DNA of 64,000 nucleotides from Streptomyces pristinaespiralis (GCF_001278075.1 NZ_CP011340.1:7313501-7377500), one strand, 5' to 3'; positions 1-8,604 are shown, counted from the stretch's first letter. Numbers and translations: made by a program. Notes: generated from the sequence alone by a model not told the origin.

Positions 1-444
1 CGTGAAGACCGGATGTGTGACGATCCGCATGTAGCGGCTGTGCAGCAGCATCAGCAGCACCTCGCGCGGCCCCTTGCGGCCGCGGCCGGCGACGGGCAGC
101 GCGCGCAGCGCCAGCGTGATCGGAGCACCGAGCAGCAGCACGATCGGCGACAGCATGCTGATCACCATGTGCTGCACCATGTGCACGCTGAACATGACCA
201 TGCCGTAGTCGTTCAGCTTGGTGCACATCATCAGCGCGATGCTCAGCACACCGACGGTGAACCAGACGGTCCGGCTCACCGGCCAGCTGTCGCCGCGCTT
301 CCGCAGCCGTGCCACACCCCAGCCGTACAGGCCGAGCGCGAGGAGGCAGCCGACGAGGAAGAACACGTCCGGTGAGAACTCGAGGCCCCGCCCCAGCGTG
401 AACGGCGGCAGATCCATCGTCGTGCCGTGCCCGCTGTGATCCAT
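1..444 (-). CDS. ctaG: cytochrome c oxidase assembly protein, CtaG-like (partial, C-terminus outside window)
   Basis: The first 148 residues of a polytopic membrane protein are present; the rest lies beyond the left edge. The ATG at 444 has a GGGAG ribosome site upstream. The N-terminus begins MDHSGHGTTMDLPPF and is followed by membrane helices containing YGWGVARLRKR, VHMVQHMVISM and LRALPVAGRG. These resemble the actinobacterial caa3-type CtaG family, which helps deliver copper to the Cu-B centre of cytochrome c oxidase. The His/Met-rich start and the HMVQHM helix fit a copper role. Function is from family resemblance only. The gene reads away from pfkA, with a terminator between the two. 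Confidence 0.8.
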   Translation of the reverse strand, partial: MDHSGHGTTMDLPPFTLGRGLEFSPDVFFLVGCLLALGLYGWGVARLRKRGDSWPVSRTVWFTVGVLSIALMMCTKLNDYGMVMFSVHMVQHMVISMLSPIVLLLGAPITLALRALPVAGRGRKGPREVLLMLLHSRYMRIVTHPVFT

Positions 445-519
445 CTGTGCACTCCCGGAGGGCTTCCTGACCCGTACCGGTGATTCGTACGGGATGTCCG
501 CTTGCTCGCACCAGAGTAG

Positions 520-555
520 AACCGCCCCCGGTCGCGGCTGCGACCGGGGGCGGTT
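520..555. terminator. perfect hairpin terminator downstream of pfkA
   Basis: Positions 520-535 and 540-555 form a 16-bp perfect stem with a 4-nt loop, between the pfkA stop codon and the start of the ctaG-like gene. The stem is almost all G/C and there is no long T tract, as is common for terminators in high-GC actinobacteria. Confidence 0.75.
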
Positions 556-585
556 CACCGGATTCCATGCGGCTCGGCGGACGGG

Positions 586-1611
586 TCAGAGGACCGTCTC
601 GGCCTCTTCGTACCGCTCCACCGGGACCGTCTTCAGGGTCTCGGTGGCCTCTGCGAGGGGCACCATCGTGATGTCGGTGCCGCGCAGCGCCGTCATCATG
701 CCGAACTCGCCGCGGTGCGCCGCCTCCACCGCGTGCCAGCCGAACCGGGTCGCGAGGACACGGTCGTAGGCGGTGGGGGTGCCGCCGCGCTGGACGTGGC
801 CGAGGATCACCGGACGGGCCTCCTTGCCGAGCCGCTCCTCCAGCTCGACGGAGAGCTGACGGGCCACGCCGGCGAACCGCTGGTGGCCGTAGATGTCCTT
901 GCCGCCCTCGTCCCACTGCATCGAGCCCTCGCGGGGCTTCGCGCCCTCCGCGACCACCACGATGGCGAACCGCTTGCCCGCCTCGAAGCGCGCGCCGACC
1001 CGCTTGGTCAGCTCCTCGATGTCGAAGGGGCGCTCCGGCACCACGATCGCGTGCGCGCCGGCCGCCATGCCGGAGTGCAGCGCGATCCAGCCGGTGTGCC
1101 GGCCCATGACCTCGACGATCAGGACGCGCTGGTGCGACTCGGCCGTCGTCTTCAGACGGTCGAGCGCCTCCGTGGCGACGCCCACGGCGGTGTCGAAGCC
1201 GAAGGTGACATCGGTGGAGGAGATGTCGTTGTCGATCGTCTTGGGCACGCCCACGATCGGCAGACCGCCCTCGGACAGCAGACGGGCCGCCTTGAGGGTG
1301 CCCTCACCGCCGATGGGGATGATCGCGTCGAGGCCCAGATCGGCCACATGTCCCTTGGCCCGCTCCACGCCGTCGCGCAGATGCGCGGGCTGGACCCGGG
1401 AGGAGCCGAGGATCGTGCCGCCGCGGGCCAGGATGCCGCCCACCGCGTCGAGGTCGAGCTTGCGGTAGTCGCACTCCAGGAGGCCCTTCCAGCCGTCGTG
1501 GAAGCCGATGACCTCGTCACCGTGGTCGACTACGGCGCGGTGCACGACGGAACGGATGACGGCGTTCAGACCGGGGCAGTCGCCGCCGGAAGTGAGCACA
1601 CCAATGCGCAT
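586..1611 (-). CDS. pfkA: ATP-dependent 6-phosphofructokinase
   Basis: A 341-residue group III (mixed clade) phosphofructokinase that phosphorylates fructose 6-phosphate to fructose 1,6-bisphosphate in glycolysis, in the cytoplasm. It starts MRIGVLTSGGDCPGLNAVIR, the nucleotide-binding start of the family. It then shows GGEGTLKAA (a Gly where PPi-dependent enzymes carry Asp), PKTIDNDI (substrate loop with Lys) and MGRHTGWIA. The Gly/Lys pair is the combination known from ATP-dependent Streptomyces enzymes. Length is normal. The gene stands alone, with its own terminator and a 5' region of about 190 bp. Confidence 0.95.
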   Translation of the reverse strand: MRIGVLTSGGDCPGLNAVIRSVVHRAVVDHGDEVIGFHDGWKGLLECDYRKLDLDAVGGILARGGTILGSSRVQPAHLRDGVERAKGHVADLGLDAIIPIGGEGTLKAARLLSEGGLPIVGVPKTIDNDISSTDVTFGFDTAVGVATEALDRLKTTAESHQRVLIVEVMGRHTGWIALHSGMAAGAHAIVVPERPFDIEELTKRVGARFEAGKRFAIVVVAEGAKPREGSMQWDEGGKDIYGHQRFAGVARQLSVELEERLGKEARPVILGHVQRGGTPTAYDRVLATRFGWHAVEAAHRGEFGMMTALRGTDITMVPLAEATETLKTVPVERYEEAETVL

Positions 1612-1734
1612 TGCCCGAAAACCTTTACAACGTGGGCGGACTCCCGGACCACGTCGTCCGGTCGGTTCCGTGCCACCCTACCGGCGCGGGGCGGGGGTTC
1701 TGAAACGGGCGTCCGCCTGGTGGGACCGCGCCCA

Positions 1735-1766
1735 CGGCCCCTCCGCTCAGCTGAGCGAAGGGGCCG
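1735..1766. terminator. hairpin terminator after the murT-gatD operon
   Basis: Positions 1735-1750 and 1751-1766 form a 16-bp inverted repeat with one mismatch, directly downstream of the gatD stop codon and upstream of pfkA. The centre is CTCAGCTGAG, so a few central bases would form the loop. Confidence 0.6.
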
Positions 1767-1798
1767 CAGAATGGGTGCTCGGGTGAGCGGAGGGACCG

Positions 1799-2533
1799 TC
1801 AGGCGGGCTGTGTCGCGGCCGCGATCCGCTCCGCCCGCAGAGCCTCGTACCAGCGGTCGTCCGTGGGCGGCAGCGCGTTCACATCGAGGGCCAGCTTCAG
1901 CAGCAGATCCGCGATCTGCGGGTTGCGGGCCATCACGGGGCCGTGCATGTACGTGCCGAAGACGGTGTCGTTGTACGCCCCCTCCGTGCCGTCACCGGTG
2001 CCGTTGCCCCGGCCGAGAACGGTCCGGGCGAACGGACGCGCCGTCGGGCCGAGATGCGTGATGCCCTGGTGGTTCTCGAAACCGGTCAGCTGGGGCAGGC
2101 CCAACTGCGGGTCGATGTCCGCCAGTACGTCACCGACGCAGCGCTCGCCCTCGCCGCGGGTGGACACCACGTCGATCAGGCCGAGGCCCGGCTCGCGCTC
2201 ACCGAGGTCGTTGATGAACTCGTGGCCGAGGATCTGGTAGCCGGCGCAGACCGAGAAGATGATGGCGCCGTTCGACGCCGCCCTGCTCAGGCCGCCGTCG
2301 CGGCGCAGCCGCTCGGCCGCCAGCCGCTGCGGACGGTCCTCACCGCCGCCGATCAGGTAGATGTCGCCGGAGGTGGGCACCGGCTGGTCGCTGCGTACGT
2401 CGATGCGCATCACGTCGAGACCGCGCTGGCGGGCACGGCGCTCCACCACGAGGGCGTTGCCCTGGTCGCCGTAGGTGCTGAGCAGGTCCGGGTAGACCCA
2501 CACCAGACGCAGGCTGCTGTCACTCATTCTCAT
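1799..2533 (-). CDS. gatD: lipid II isoglutaminyl synthase, glutaminase subunit GatD
   Basis: A class I glutamine amidotransferase of the CobB/CobQ type. It releases ammonia from glutamine for its partner MurT, which amidates the D-glutamate of lipid II during peptidoglycan synthesis. The nucleophile Cys sits in IFSVCAGYQILG and the catalytic His in FGTYMHGP. An upstream in-frame GTG at 2554 is possible. I prefer the ATG at 2533 because GGAGAGG precedes it by a few bases; a second ATG at 2527 is also possible. The gene follows murT by about 24 nt, consistent with a two-gene operon. Confidence 0.9.
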   Translation of the reverse strand: MRMSDSSLRLVWVYPDLLSTYGDQGNALVVERRARQRGLDVMRIDVRSDQPVPTSGDIYLIGGGEDRPQRLAAERLRRDGGLSRAASNGAIIFSVCAGYQILGHEFINDLGEREPGLGLIDVVSTRGEGERCVGDVLADIDPQLGLPQLTGFENHQGITHLGPTARPFARTVLGRGNGTGDGTEGAYNDTVFGTYMHGPVMARNPQIADLLLKLALDVNALPPTDDRWYEALRAERIAAATQPA

Positions 2534-2557
2534 CGGTCCTCTCCGTCCGTCCACCGG

Positions 2558-3796
2558 TCAGTTGCCGACACGACGGCGTACGTCCTGGAAGGCTGTGTAG
2601 TTGGCGATCAGCTCGATCCTGCCGGGCGGGGCGCTCTGCACCGCCTCGTCGACCGACTCGCACACACGGAAGTCCAGGCCCGCCACTTCCAGCCGCACCG
2701 CGAGGTCCAGCCTGCGGTCGCCGATCACGTAGATCGGGTGGCCGGCGAGACGGGTGTAGTCGACGTCCCACAGCCAGGAGGTGTCCGTGCCGTCCGCGCC
2801 GCGGGCGTTGACGGAGAGGATCACCGGCGTCGGCGGCGGGTCGATCAGCGAGAACGTCTCGAGCCAGCCGGCCGGGTTCTTCGCCAGCAGCAGCCGGACG
2901 TCACGGCCGAGGAAGGAGACGACGTCGTACCGGCCGGCCACGGCCTGCACCTGGTACATGCGCTCCAGGGCGACCTGTGGCGGCACACCGAAGCAGGCGG
3001 CGACAGCGGCGGAGGTGGCGGCGTTGGCCTTGTTCGCGCGGCCGGGCAGTTGCAGGTGGATGGGCCAGGCCGAGCCGTGCGGGTCGATGACGTGGTCACC
3101 GCTGAGCACCCAGCTCGGCGCCGGACGGCGGAAACCGCACTCGCCGCAGAACCAGTCGTCGCCCGGACGCTGCATCACACCGCCGCAGGACGGGCAGGAC
3201 CAGGCGTCGTCCTTCCACTCCTGGCCTGCGGCGACCCACACCACGTTGGGGGAGGAGGAGGCGGCCCACACGACCAGCGGGTCGTCCGCGTTGGCGATGA
3301 CCATCGCCTTCGAACCGGCAAGCCCCTCACGCCACTTCTCGGCCAGCATCCTGGTCTCCGCGGCGCGGTCCAGCTGGTCGCGCGACAGGTTCAGCAGCGC
3401 GATGGCCTTGGGCGTCACATCCCTCGCCACACCGGCGAGGTACTTCTCGTCGACCTCGATCACACCGAAGCGGGCGTCCGAGCCGCCCGCCAGCGCCGAG
3501 GTGATACCCGCCGGCATGTTGGCGCCGAGCGCGTTCGAGACGACCGGGCCACTGGCCCGCAGCGCCTCGGCGATCAGCCTCGTCGTCGTGGTCTTGCCGT
3601 TGGTCGCAGAAACGAGGACCACGTCCAGGTGCTGCGCCAGCCTCCCCAGCAGATCGGGGTCGAGCTTGAGCGCCACCCGGCCGCCGATCACCGATCCGCT
3701 GCCGCGCCCGGCGGCGCGGGACACCGCTGCTGCGGCCTTGCCCGCCGTCACGGCCAGCTTGGCTCGCGGCGTCAGGGGCTCCGAGTTGCCTGACAT
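2558..3796 (-). CDS. murT: lipid II isoglutaminyl synthase, Mur-ligase-like subunit MurT
   Basis: A Mur-ligase-fold protein that uses ATP and GatD-derived ammonia to amidate the alpha-carboxylate of D-Glu in lipid II. The ATP-binding loop is SATNGKTTTTRL. The central insertion CPSCGG ... CGECG forms a Cys4 zinc ribbon characteristic of MurT. The C-terminal domain ends just before gatD. An in-frame ATG at 3817 exists, but AAGGAGG lies ahead of the ATG at 3796, giving a start MSGNSEPL. The pair is essential in the Gram-positives where it has been studied. Confidence 0.92.
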   Translation of the reverse strand: MSGNSEPLTPRAKLAVTAGKAAAAVSRAAGRGSGSVIGGRVALKLDPDLLGRLAQHLDVVLVSATNGKTTTTRLIAEALRASGPVVSNALGANMPAGITSALAGGSDARFGVIEVDEKYLAGVARDVTPKAIALLNLSRDQLDRAAETRMLAEKWREGLAGSKAMVIANADDPLVVWAASSSPNVVWVAAGQEWKDDAWSCPSCGGVMQRPGDDWFCGECGFRRPAPSWVLSGDHVIDPHGSAWPIHLQLPGRANKANAATSAAVAACFGVPPQVALERMYQVQAVAGRYDVVSFLGRDVRLLLAKNPAGWLETFSLIDPPPTPVILSVNARGADGTDTSWLWDVDYTRLAGHPIYVIGDRRLDLAVRLEVAGLDFRVCESVDEAVQSAPPGRIELIANYTAFQDVRRRVGN

Positions 3797-3922
3797 CGTC
3801 CTTGATCCTCCTTGCATCGGTCGGGACTCAGCCTATCCAGCTCCGGTCGGCCGCCCGCACCGCGGCACCGTCGGAAAAGGTGGAGGTCACGGGTGAACGG
3901 GTGGGAACGTACGCTGGGCGCC

Positions 3923-4495
3923 ATGCGAAACCGGCCGATCCCCGGCAGTACCGGACGCGTCAGGCCGATGAGCCTGCTCGCGGATCCGGTCCTGCACAAG
4001 CCCTGTGAGACCGTGACCGACTTCGGCCCGGACCTCGGGCGACTCGTCGAGGACCTCTTCGCGACGATGTACGCGGCCCAGGGTGTCGGTCTCGCCGCGA
4101 ACCAGGTCGGTGTCGGGTCGAGGGTGTTCGTCTACGACTGTCCCGACGACGAGGACGTCCGCCACCTCGGACACGTCGTCAACCCCCGCCTCGTGGAGGC
4201 GGACGGCGTCACGGTCCGCGGTCCGGAGGGCTGTCTGTCGCTGCCCGGCCTGGAGGCCGGCACGGAACGCTTCGACCGCGCGGTGGTCGAGGGCGTGACC
4301 TGGGAGGGCGAGCCGGTGCGGGTGGAGGGAACCGGGTTCTTCGCGCGCTGCCTGCAGCACGAGTGCGACCACCTGGAGGGGCTGGTGTACGCGGACCGGC
4401 TCACGCCGTGGCGGCGGGCGCGGCTGGCGAGGGCGGTACGGAAGGCGTCCTGGGGGACGCCGGAGCGGGTGGAGCGGGTCCGGCCGGGGGCGTAG
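3923..4495 (+). CDS. def: peptide deformylase
   Basis: A metalloenzyme that removes the N-formyl group from nascent proteins at the ribosome. All three diagnostic motifs are present: GVGLAANQVG (motif 1), EGCLS (motif 2, with the metal-ligand Cys) and QHECDHLEG (motif 3, HExxH-type with two His ligands and the catalytic Glu). The 190-residue protein starts at the ATG of MRNRPIPG. An open frame extends upstream but lacks family similarity. There is no clear ribosome site, so the message may be leaderless. It is divergent from murT. Confidence 0.93.
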   Translation: MRNRPIPGSTGRVRPMSLLADPVLHKPCETVTDFGPDLGRLVEDLFATMYAAQGVGLAANQVGVGSRVFVYDCPDDEDVRHLGHVVNPRLVEADGVTVRGPEGCLSLPGLEAGTERFDRAVVEGVTWEGEPVRVEGTGFFARCLQHECDHLEGLVYADRLTPWRRARLARAVRKASWGTPERVERVRPGA

Positions 4496-4576
4496 CGCCT
4501 GCGGCGGGCTGTTCCCCCCACCCCGCCCCTTCCCGATACCGGGCTCCGCGCTCCGCGCGGTGTTTGGGGCGGCCCC

Positions 4577-4611
4577 CTGCCCCCCGGACCCCCGCGCCTC
4601 GAACGCCGGCC
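4577..4611. repeat. GC-rich element resembling a dispersed Streptomyces intergenic repeat
   Basis: The gap between def and the tetR gene contains a C-rich stretch ending CTCGAACGCCGGC. From memory, closely similar strings recur in gene gaps across Streptomyces genomes. Only one copy is seen in this window, so the repeat status is inferred. Confidence 0.35.
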
Positions 4612-4660
4612 GGGCCGCACATCGATGCGGCGGGAAGGGGGAGAACGGGCGCCGCGGACC

Positions 4661-5296
4661 TCAGAAGCCGGGGCCGTCCGCCCGGTCCTCGACCTGGAAG
4701 AGGCGGCCGCACAGCAGATCCGTCAGGCTGGCGACCAACTCCGCCCGCGAGCACGGCCGTTCGCCGAGCCACCAGTCGCCCGCCGCATGCATCATGCCGA
4801 CGATGCCGTGGCCCCAGACGCGGGCCACCAAGTCTCCGCCGGGGCCCAGGTCGACGCGGTCGGCGATGACCGTGCCGAGTTCCTCGCCGAGGCGCCGCAG
4901 CAGCGGCGCCGAGTGGCGGCCCACGTCGAAGCCCGCTTCCGAGGGCTGGTTGTCCTCCGCCGGGTGCATCAGGAAGCGGTACACCTGGGGCCGTGCCTCG
5001 ATCGCGGCGAGATACGTGTCCAGCGTGCCGGCGACCCGCTCCCTGCGGTCGACGTCCGCGTCCACGGCCACCTGCAGCGCTCTGAGGAGCGCGTCGGTGT
5101 GGCGCTTGGCCAGGGCCCGGTAGAGGCCGCCCTTGTCACCGAAGTGACGGTAGAGGATCGGCTTCGTGATGCCCGCTTCCGCGGCGATGGCGTTCATGGA
5201 GGCGTGGGGCCCGTCCCGGAGCACCACCCGGTCGGCGGCCTCGAGGAGCTCCCGGCGCCGCTGGTCGGCCGACCGCTGGTGTTGTGTGGTCTCCAT
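4661..5296 (-). CDS. TetR/AcrR family transcriptional regulator
   Basis: A 211-residue repressor-type protein. The N-terminal helix-turn-helix includes AEAGITKPILYRHFGDKGG, and the C-terminal half is an all-helical ligand and dimer domain. The ATG at 5296 has GGGGAG upstream; an upstream in-frame start at 5362 lacks such support. It is transcribed divergently from the acyl-CoA dehydrogenase at 5463, with two palindromes in the 166-bp gap. It therefore probably controls itself and that gene, with an acyl-CoA or fatty acid as ligand (inference). Confidence 0.9.
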   Translation of the reverse strand: METTQHQRSADQRRRELLEAADRVVLRDGPHASMNAIAAEAGITKPILYRHFGDKGGLYRALAKRHTDALLRALQVAVDADVDRRERVAGTLDTYLAAIEARPQVYRFLMHPAEDNQPSEAGFDVGRHSAPLLRRLGEELGTVIADRVDLGPGGDLVARVWGHGIVGMMHAAGDWWLGERPCSRAELVASLTDLLCGRLFQVEDRADGPGF

Positions 5297-5381
5297 GTGT
5301 TTCTCCCCGCCCGGACGATTGCGTGACGCTTGCGCAAAGTAACACCCTGCCGCAATGGTCACATGATCGGGCCATGGCTGG

Positions 5382-5430
5382 TTGACAGGGGCTACCGGTC
5401 GGTAACAGACTGCTTGTTACCGCAGGTAAC
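5382..5430. promoter_or_regulatory. promoter region with two palindromic operators
   Basis: TTGACA at 5382-5387 is a good -35 for the acyl-CoA dehydrogenase. It is followed by TACCGGTCGGTA (5393-5404) and the perfect palindrome GTTACC-GCA-GGTAAC (5416-5430). Both are the size and symmetry of TetR-family operators and would overlap the promoter. No convincing -10 was found. Confidence 0.5.
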
Positions 5431-5462
5431 ATGCAGGTTGTCGCAAGTGTTCTGGAGGGGAC

Positions 5463-6692
5463 ATGACCGAGTTCACGCTCGATCTCAACGAGGATCAGAA
5501 GCAGGTCCGTGACTGGCTCAACGGTTTCGCCAAGGACGTCATGCGACCCGCCGCCGCCGAGTGGGACGAGCGTGAGGAGACCCCCTGGCCCGTGATCCAG
5601 GAGGCGGCCAAGCTCGGAATCTACTCCCTCGACTTCTACGCCCAGCAGTTCTTCGACCCCACCGGCCTCGGCATCCCGATGGCGATGGAGGAACTGTTCT
5701 GGGGCGACGCCGGCATAGCGCTCTCCATCGTCGGCACCGGGCTCGCCGCCGTGGGCGTCCTCGCCAACGGCACGGAGGAGCAGATCGGCACCTGGATCCC
5801 GCAGATGTACGGCGACGCGAACGATGTGAAGGTCGCCGCCTTCTGCTCCTCGGAGCCGGACGCCGGTTCCGACGTCGCCTCCATGCGCACCCGCGCCGTG
5901 TACGACGAGGCGAAGGACGAGTGGGTGCTCAACGGCACCAAGACCTGGGCGACCAACGGCGGTATCGCAGGCGTCCACGTCGTCGTCGCCGTGGTCGATC
6001 CCGAACTCGGCTCCAAGGGCCACGCCTCGTTCATCGTCCCGCCGAACACGCCCGGTCTGTCCCAGGGGCAGAAGTTCAAGAAGCACGGCATCCGCGCCTC
6101 GCACACCGCGGAGGTCGTGCTCGAGGACGTCCGCGTTCCCGGCGGCTGCCTGCTCGGCGGCAAGGAGAAGCTGGACGAGCGCCTGGCGAGGGCCCGCGAG
6201 CGGGCGAAGGCCGGTGGCGGCGAGCGTGTGAAGAACGCGGCTATGGCCACCTTCGAGGCCTCCCGCCCCGCCGTCGGGGCCATGGCCGTCGGCACCGCCC
6301 GCGCGGCCTACGAGGTCGCGCTCGACTACGCCACGACCCGGGAGCAGTTCGGCCGCCCGATCATCGACAACCAGGGCATCGCCTTCCAACTGGCCGACAT
6401 GCGCACCCGGATCGACGCCGCGCGTCTTCTGGTGTGGCGCGCCTCGTGGATGGCGACCACCGGCAAGCCGTTCACCTCCGCCGAGGGCTCCATGTCGAAG
6501 CTGTTCGCCAGCGAGACCGCCAAGCAGGTCACCGCCCAGGCCATCCAGATCCTCGGCGGCAACGGCTTCACCCGCGAGTACCCGGTGGAGCGCATGCACC
6601 GCGACGCGGCGATCTACACGATCTTCGAGGGCACCAGCGAGATCCAGCGTCTGGTGATCGCCCGCACCCTGTCGGGCATGCCCATCCGCTGA
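5463..6692 (+). CDS. acyl-CoA dehydrogenase
   Basis: A 409-residue FAD enzyme that introduces an alpha-beta double bond into acyl-CoA thioesters (beta-oxidation or branched-chain catabolism). Family signatures are present: CSSEPDAGSD near the flavin, TKTWATNGG, and the C-terminal YTTREQFGRPI-type and QILGGNGFTREYPVERMHRDA blocks with the helix IFEGTSEIQRLVIAR. The latter carries the usual catalytic Glu position. GGAGGGG precedes the ATG. The regulator at 4661 is divergent, and a terminator follows at 6709. The substrate chain length cannot be told. Confidence 0.93.
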   Translation: MTEFTLDLNEDQKQVRDWLNGFAKDVMRPAAAEWDEREETPWPVIQEAAKLGIYSLDFYAQQFFDPTGLGIPMAMEELFWGDAGIALSIVGTGLAAVGVLANGTEEQIGTWIPQMYGDANDVKVAAFCSSEPDAGSDVASMRTRAVYDEAKDEWVLNGTKTWATNGGIAGVHVVVAVVDPELGSKGHASFIVPPNTPGLSQGQKFKKHGIRASHTAEVVLEDVRVPGGCLLGGKEKLDERLARARERAKAGGGERVKNAAMATFEASRPAVGAMAVGTARAAYEVALDYATTREQFGRPIIDNQGIAFQLADMRTRIDAARLLVWRASWMATTGKPFTSAEGSMSKLFASETAKQVTAQAIQILGGNGFTREYPVERMHRDAAIYTIFEGTSEIQRLVIARTLSGMPIR

Positions 6693-6708
6693 CCCCGGCG
6701 GGCAGGAC

Positions 6709-6746
6709 GAAGGCTCCGGACACCCCTTCGGGGAGCCGGAGCCTTC
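6709..6746 (+). terminator. hairpin terminator after acyl-CoA dehydrogenase
   Basis: Positions 6709-6719 pair perfectly with 6736-6746 (11 bp). The interior can form a second short stem capped by a TTCG tetraloop. It lies 17 nt past the stop codon and also ends the convergent small membrane gene, so it may act in both directions. Confidence 0.75.
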
Positions 6747-6757
6747 CGTGTACCGAT

Positions 6758-7024
6758 TCAGCGCCGTGTCAGCTTCTCGATCAGCATCGAGGGCAGCAGC
6801 AGCGCCACGAAACCGAGCTTGAACAGCACCGGCGAGACCACCACCCCCAGGACGATCCCCAGCACGAACGATCCGTACGGCATCTCGTACCCGATCAGGG
6901 GCAGTGTGCCGCCCACGAACGCCTCGTAGGCGGCCCAGACGCCCAGCGCCAGACCGAGCACACCGCCGACGAAGCCGACGCCGACCGGCCACATGGCGTC
7001 GTCGTCACCGCGTTTCTTCCCCAC
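6758..7024 (-). CDS. small two-helix membrane protein, function unknown
   Basis: An 88-residue protein I do not recognise beyond its type. The GTG start at 7024 is chosen because GGGGGGA lies 6 nt before it; the open frame continues upstream without support. After a short charged N-terminus (GKKRGDDD) there are two hydrophobic segments. The first begins WPVGVGFVGG and the second YGSFVLGIVLGVVVS, with a basic C-terminus (EKLTRR) likely in the cytoplasm. It sits between the acyl-CoA dehydrogenase (convergent) and the broken glutathione peroxidase. Confidence 0.7.
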   Translation of the reverse strand: MGKKRGDDDAMWPVGVGFVGGVLGLALGVWAAYEAFVGGTLPLIGYEMPYGSFVLGIVLGVVVSPVLFKLGFVALLLPSMLIEKLTRR

Positions 7025-7071
7025 CGCATCCCCCCCGGGAAATGGCAGCCCTGACGTCGCACCCCGCGACG

Positions 7072-7556
7072 TCAGGCAGACAGTACTGCCTCGACGGCCG
7101 CCAGCACCTCCGGCGACTCCGGTTCGGTACCGGGACGGAAACGGGTCACCTCGCCCCGCGGGGAGATGAGGAACTTCTCGAAGTTCCACTGGATGTCGCC
7201 GGCCTCGCCCTCGGCGTCCGCGACCTTCGTCAGCTCCGCGTACAGGGGGTGACGGCCTTCGCCGTTCACGTCCGTCTTCTCCAGCATCGGGAAGGACACC
7301 CCGTACGTCGCCGAGCAGAACGTGGCGATCTCCTCGCGCTGCCCGGCTCCTGGCCCCCGAACTGGTTGCAGGGCACGCCGAGGACCGTGAAGCCCCGGTC
7401 GCCGTACTCCTTCTGCAGCCGCTCGAGGCCCGCGTACTGCGGGGTCAGTCCGCACTTGGAAGCCACATTGACCACCAGGACCGCCTGGTCCCGGTAGTCG
7501 CCGAGCGAGGTCGCCTCGCCGGACAGGGTGCGCAGCGGGATGTCGTACAGAGTCAT
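7072..7556 (-). pseudogene. gpx: glutathione peroxidase, frameshifted
   Basis: The sequence encodes a complete glutathione/thioredoxin-dependent peroxidase, but in two frames. The first frame starts MTLYDIPLRT and carries VNVASKCGLTPQY (peroxidatic Cys) and GVPCNQFGGQEPG. The second frame continues with EEIATFCSATYGV through IQWNFEKFL to the C-terminus. One base appears missing near 7335-7337. With it restored, the product would be about 161 residues, the family's usual length. Either a sequencing error or a real lesion would give this; the intact flanking codons argue for a recent event. Confidence 0.85.
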
Positions 7557-7689
7557 CGAAGCTCCTCACAGGGTCGCCGCCCCGCGGCCGGACGGCCGCA
7601 CCGGTGGACGACCGATGAAAACACAGGTGCGCCCACGGCGGAGTACGGGCGTCACGTCGGACAACGCCGCCGGGGACGGCGATCTTCCC

Positions 7690-7709
7690 CCGTGGCCGGA
7701 GGGCCACGG
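7690..7709 (-). terminator. short hairpin after tesB
   Basis: CCGTGGCC (7690-7697) and GGCCACGG (7702-7709) form an 8-bp perfect stem with a 4-nt loop, 13 nt beyond the tesB stop codon. It is a plausible terminator, but short. Confidence 0.45.
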
Positions 7710-7721
7710 CCCGGCGGCCGG

Positions 7722-8588
7722 CTACACCGGCCGGAACAGGCCCTCCTGCACCACCGACACCAGCAGCCGGCCCTCACGGTCGTAGATCCGGCCGCGGGCG
7801 AGCCCACGGCCGCCCGTCGAGATCGGCGACTCCTGGTCGTAGAGGAACCACTCGTCGGCGCGGAAGGGCCGGTGGAACCACATGGCGTGGTCCAGCGAGG
7901 CCATGTCGAAGCCCCGGCGCCCCCACAGCGGCTCGACCGGGATGCGCACCGCGTCCAGCAGCGTCATGTCGCTCGCGTACGTCAGCGCGCAGGTGTGCAC
8001 CAGCGGATCGTCGCCGAGCGGGCCGACCGCACGCATCCAGACGGCGCTGCGCGGGTCGGCGTCCTTGATCTCGTCCGCAGTCCAGCGCAGCCGGTCCACG
8101 TAGCGGATGTCGAACGGCTGGCGCCGGGCCATCCGCTCCAGCGCCTCCGGCAGCTCGCCCAGATGCTCCCGGATCTCCGTCGCCACGGTGGGCAGCGACT
8201 CGGGGTCCGGGAAGTCGAGACGCGGCGGCAGCTGGTGCTCGATGCTGCCCGGCTCGGGGCGGTGGAACGACGCCGTCAGGTTGAAGATCGTGCGTCCCTC
8301 CTGCACCGCGGTGACCCGGCGGGTGGTGAACGAGCGGCCGTCCCGGACCCGTTCGACCTGGTACACGATCGGCACCCCGGGGCGTCCCGGACGCAGGAAG
8401 TAGGCGTGCAGCGAATGGACCGGACGGTCGCCGTCCGTGGTCCTGCCCGCGGCGACCAGGGCCTGACCCGCCACCTGCCCGCCGAAGACACGCTGGAGGG
8501 ACTCGTTCGGGCTGAGTCCCCGGAAGATGTTGACCTCGATCCGTTCCAGATCGAGCAGATCGACCAGACGCTCGGCCGGATTCGTCAT
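7722..8588 (-). CDS. tesB: acyl-CoA thioesterase II
   Basis: A 288-residue double-hotdog thioesterase that hydrolyses medium- and long-chain acyl-CoA to free fatty acid and CoA. It starts MTNPAERLVDLLDLERIE. The N-terminal hotdog has FGGQVAGQALVAA and HSLHAYFLRPG. The C-terminal hotdog has ASLDHAMWFHRPFRADEW, with the conserved active-site Asp of the LDH motif, and then YDQESPIS. The open frame runs further upstream, but family similarity begins at 8588. It follows the helicase gene by 16 nt and is probably cotranscribed with it. Confidence 0.93.
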   Translation of the reverse strand: MTNPAERLVDLLDLERIEVNIFRGLSPNESLQRVFGGQVAGQALVAAGRTTDGDRPVHSLHAYFLRPGRPGVPIVYQVERVRDGRSFTTRRVTAVQEGRTIFNLTASFHRPEPGSIEHQLPPRLDFPDPESLPTVATEIREHLGELPEALERMARRQPFDIRYVDRLRWTADEIKDADPRSAVWMRAVGPLGDDPLVHTCALTYASDMTLLDAVRIPVEPLWGRRGFDMASLDHAMWFHRPFRADEWFLYDQESPISTGGRGLARGRIYDREGRLLVSVVQEGLFRPV

Positions 8589-8604
8589 CCTTGAGTTCTC
8601 CCTG

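Noticed and set aside
4496..4660. tRNA or other RNA gene in the def-tetR gap
   Set aside because: No cloverleaf or T-loop GTTCGA-type sequence could be found. The segment looks like ordinary GC-rich spacer.
5136..6992. Minus-strand frame opposite the acyl-CoA dehydrogenase
   Set aside because: Antisense shadow; the dehydrogenase has all its motifs and a ribosome site.
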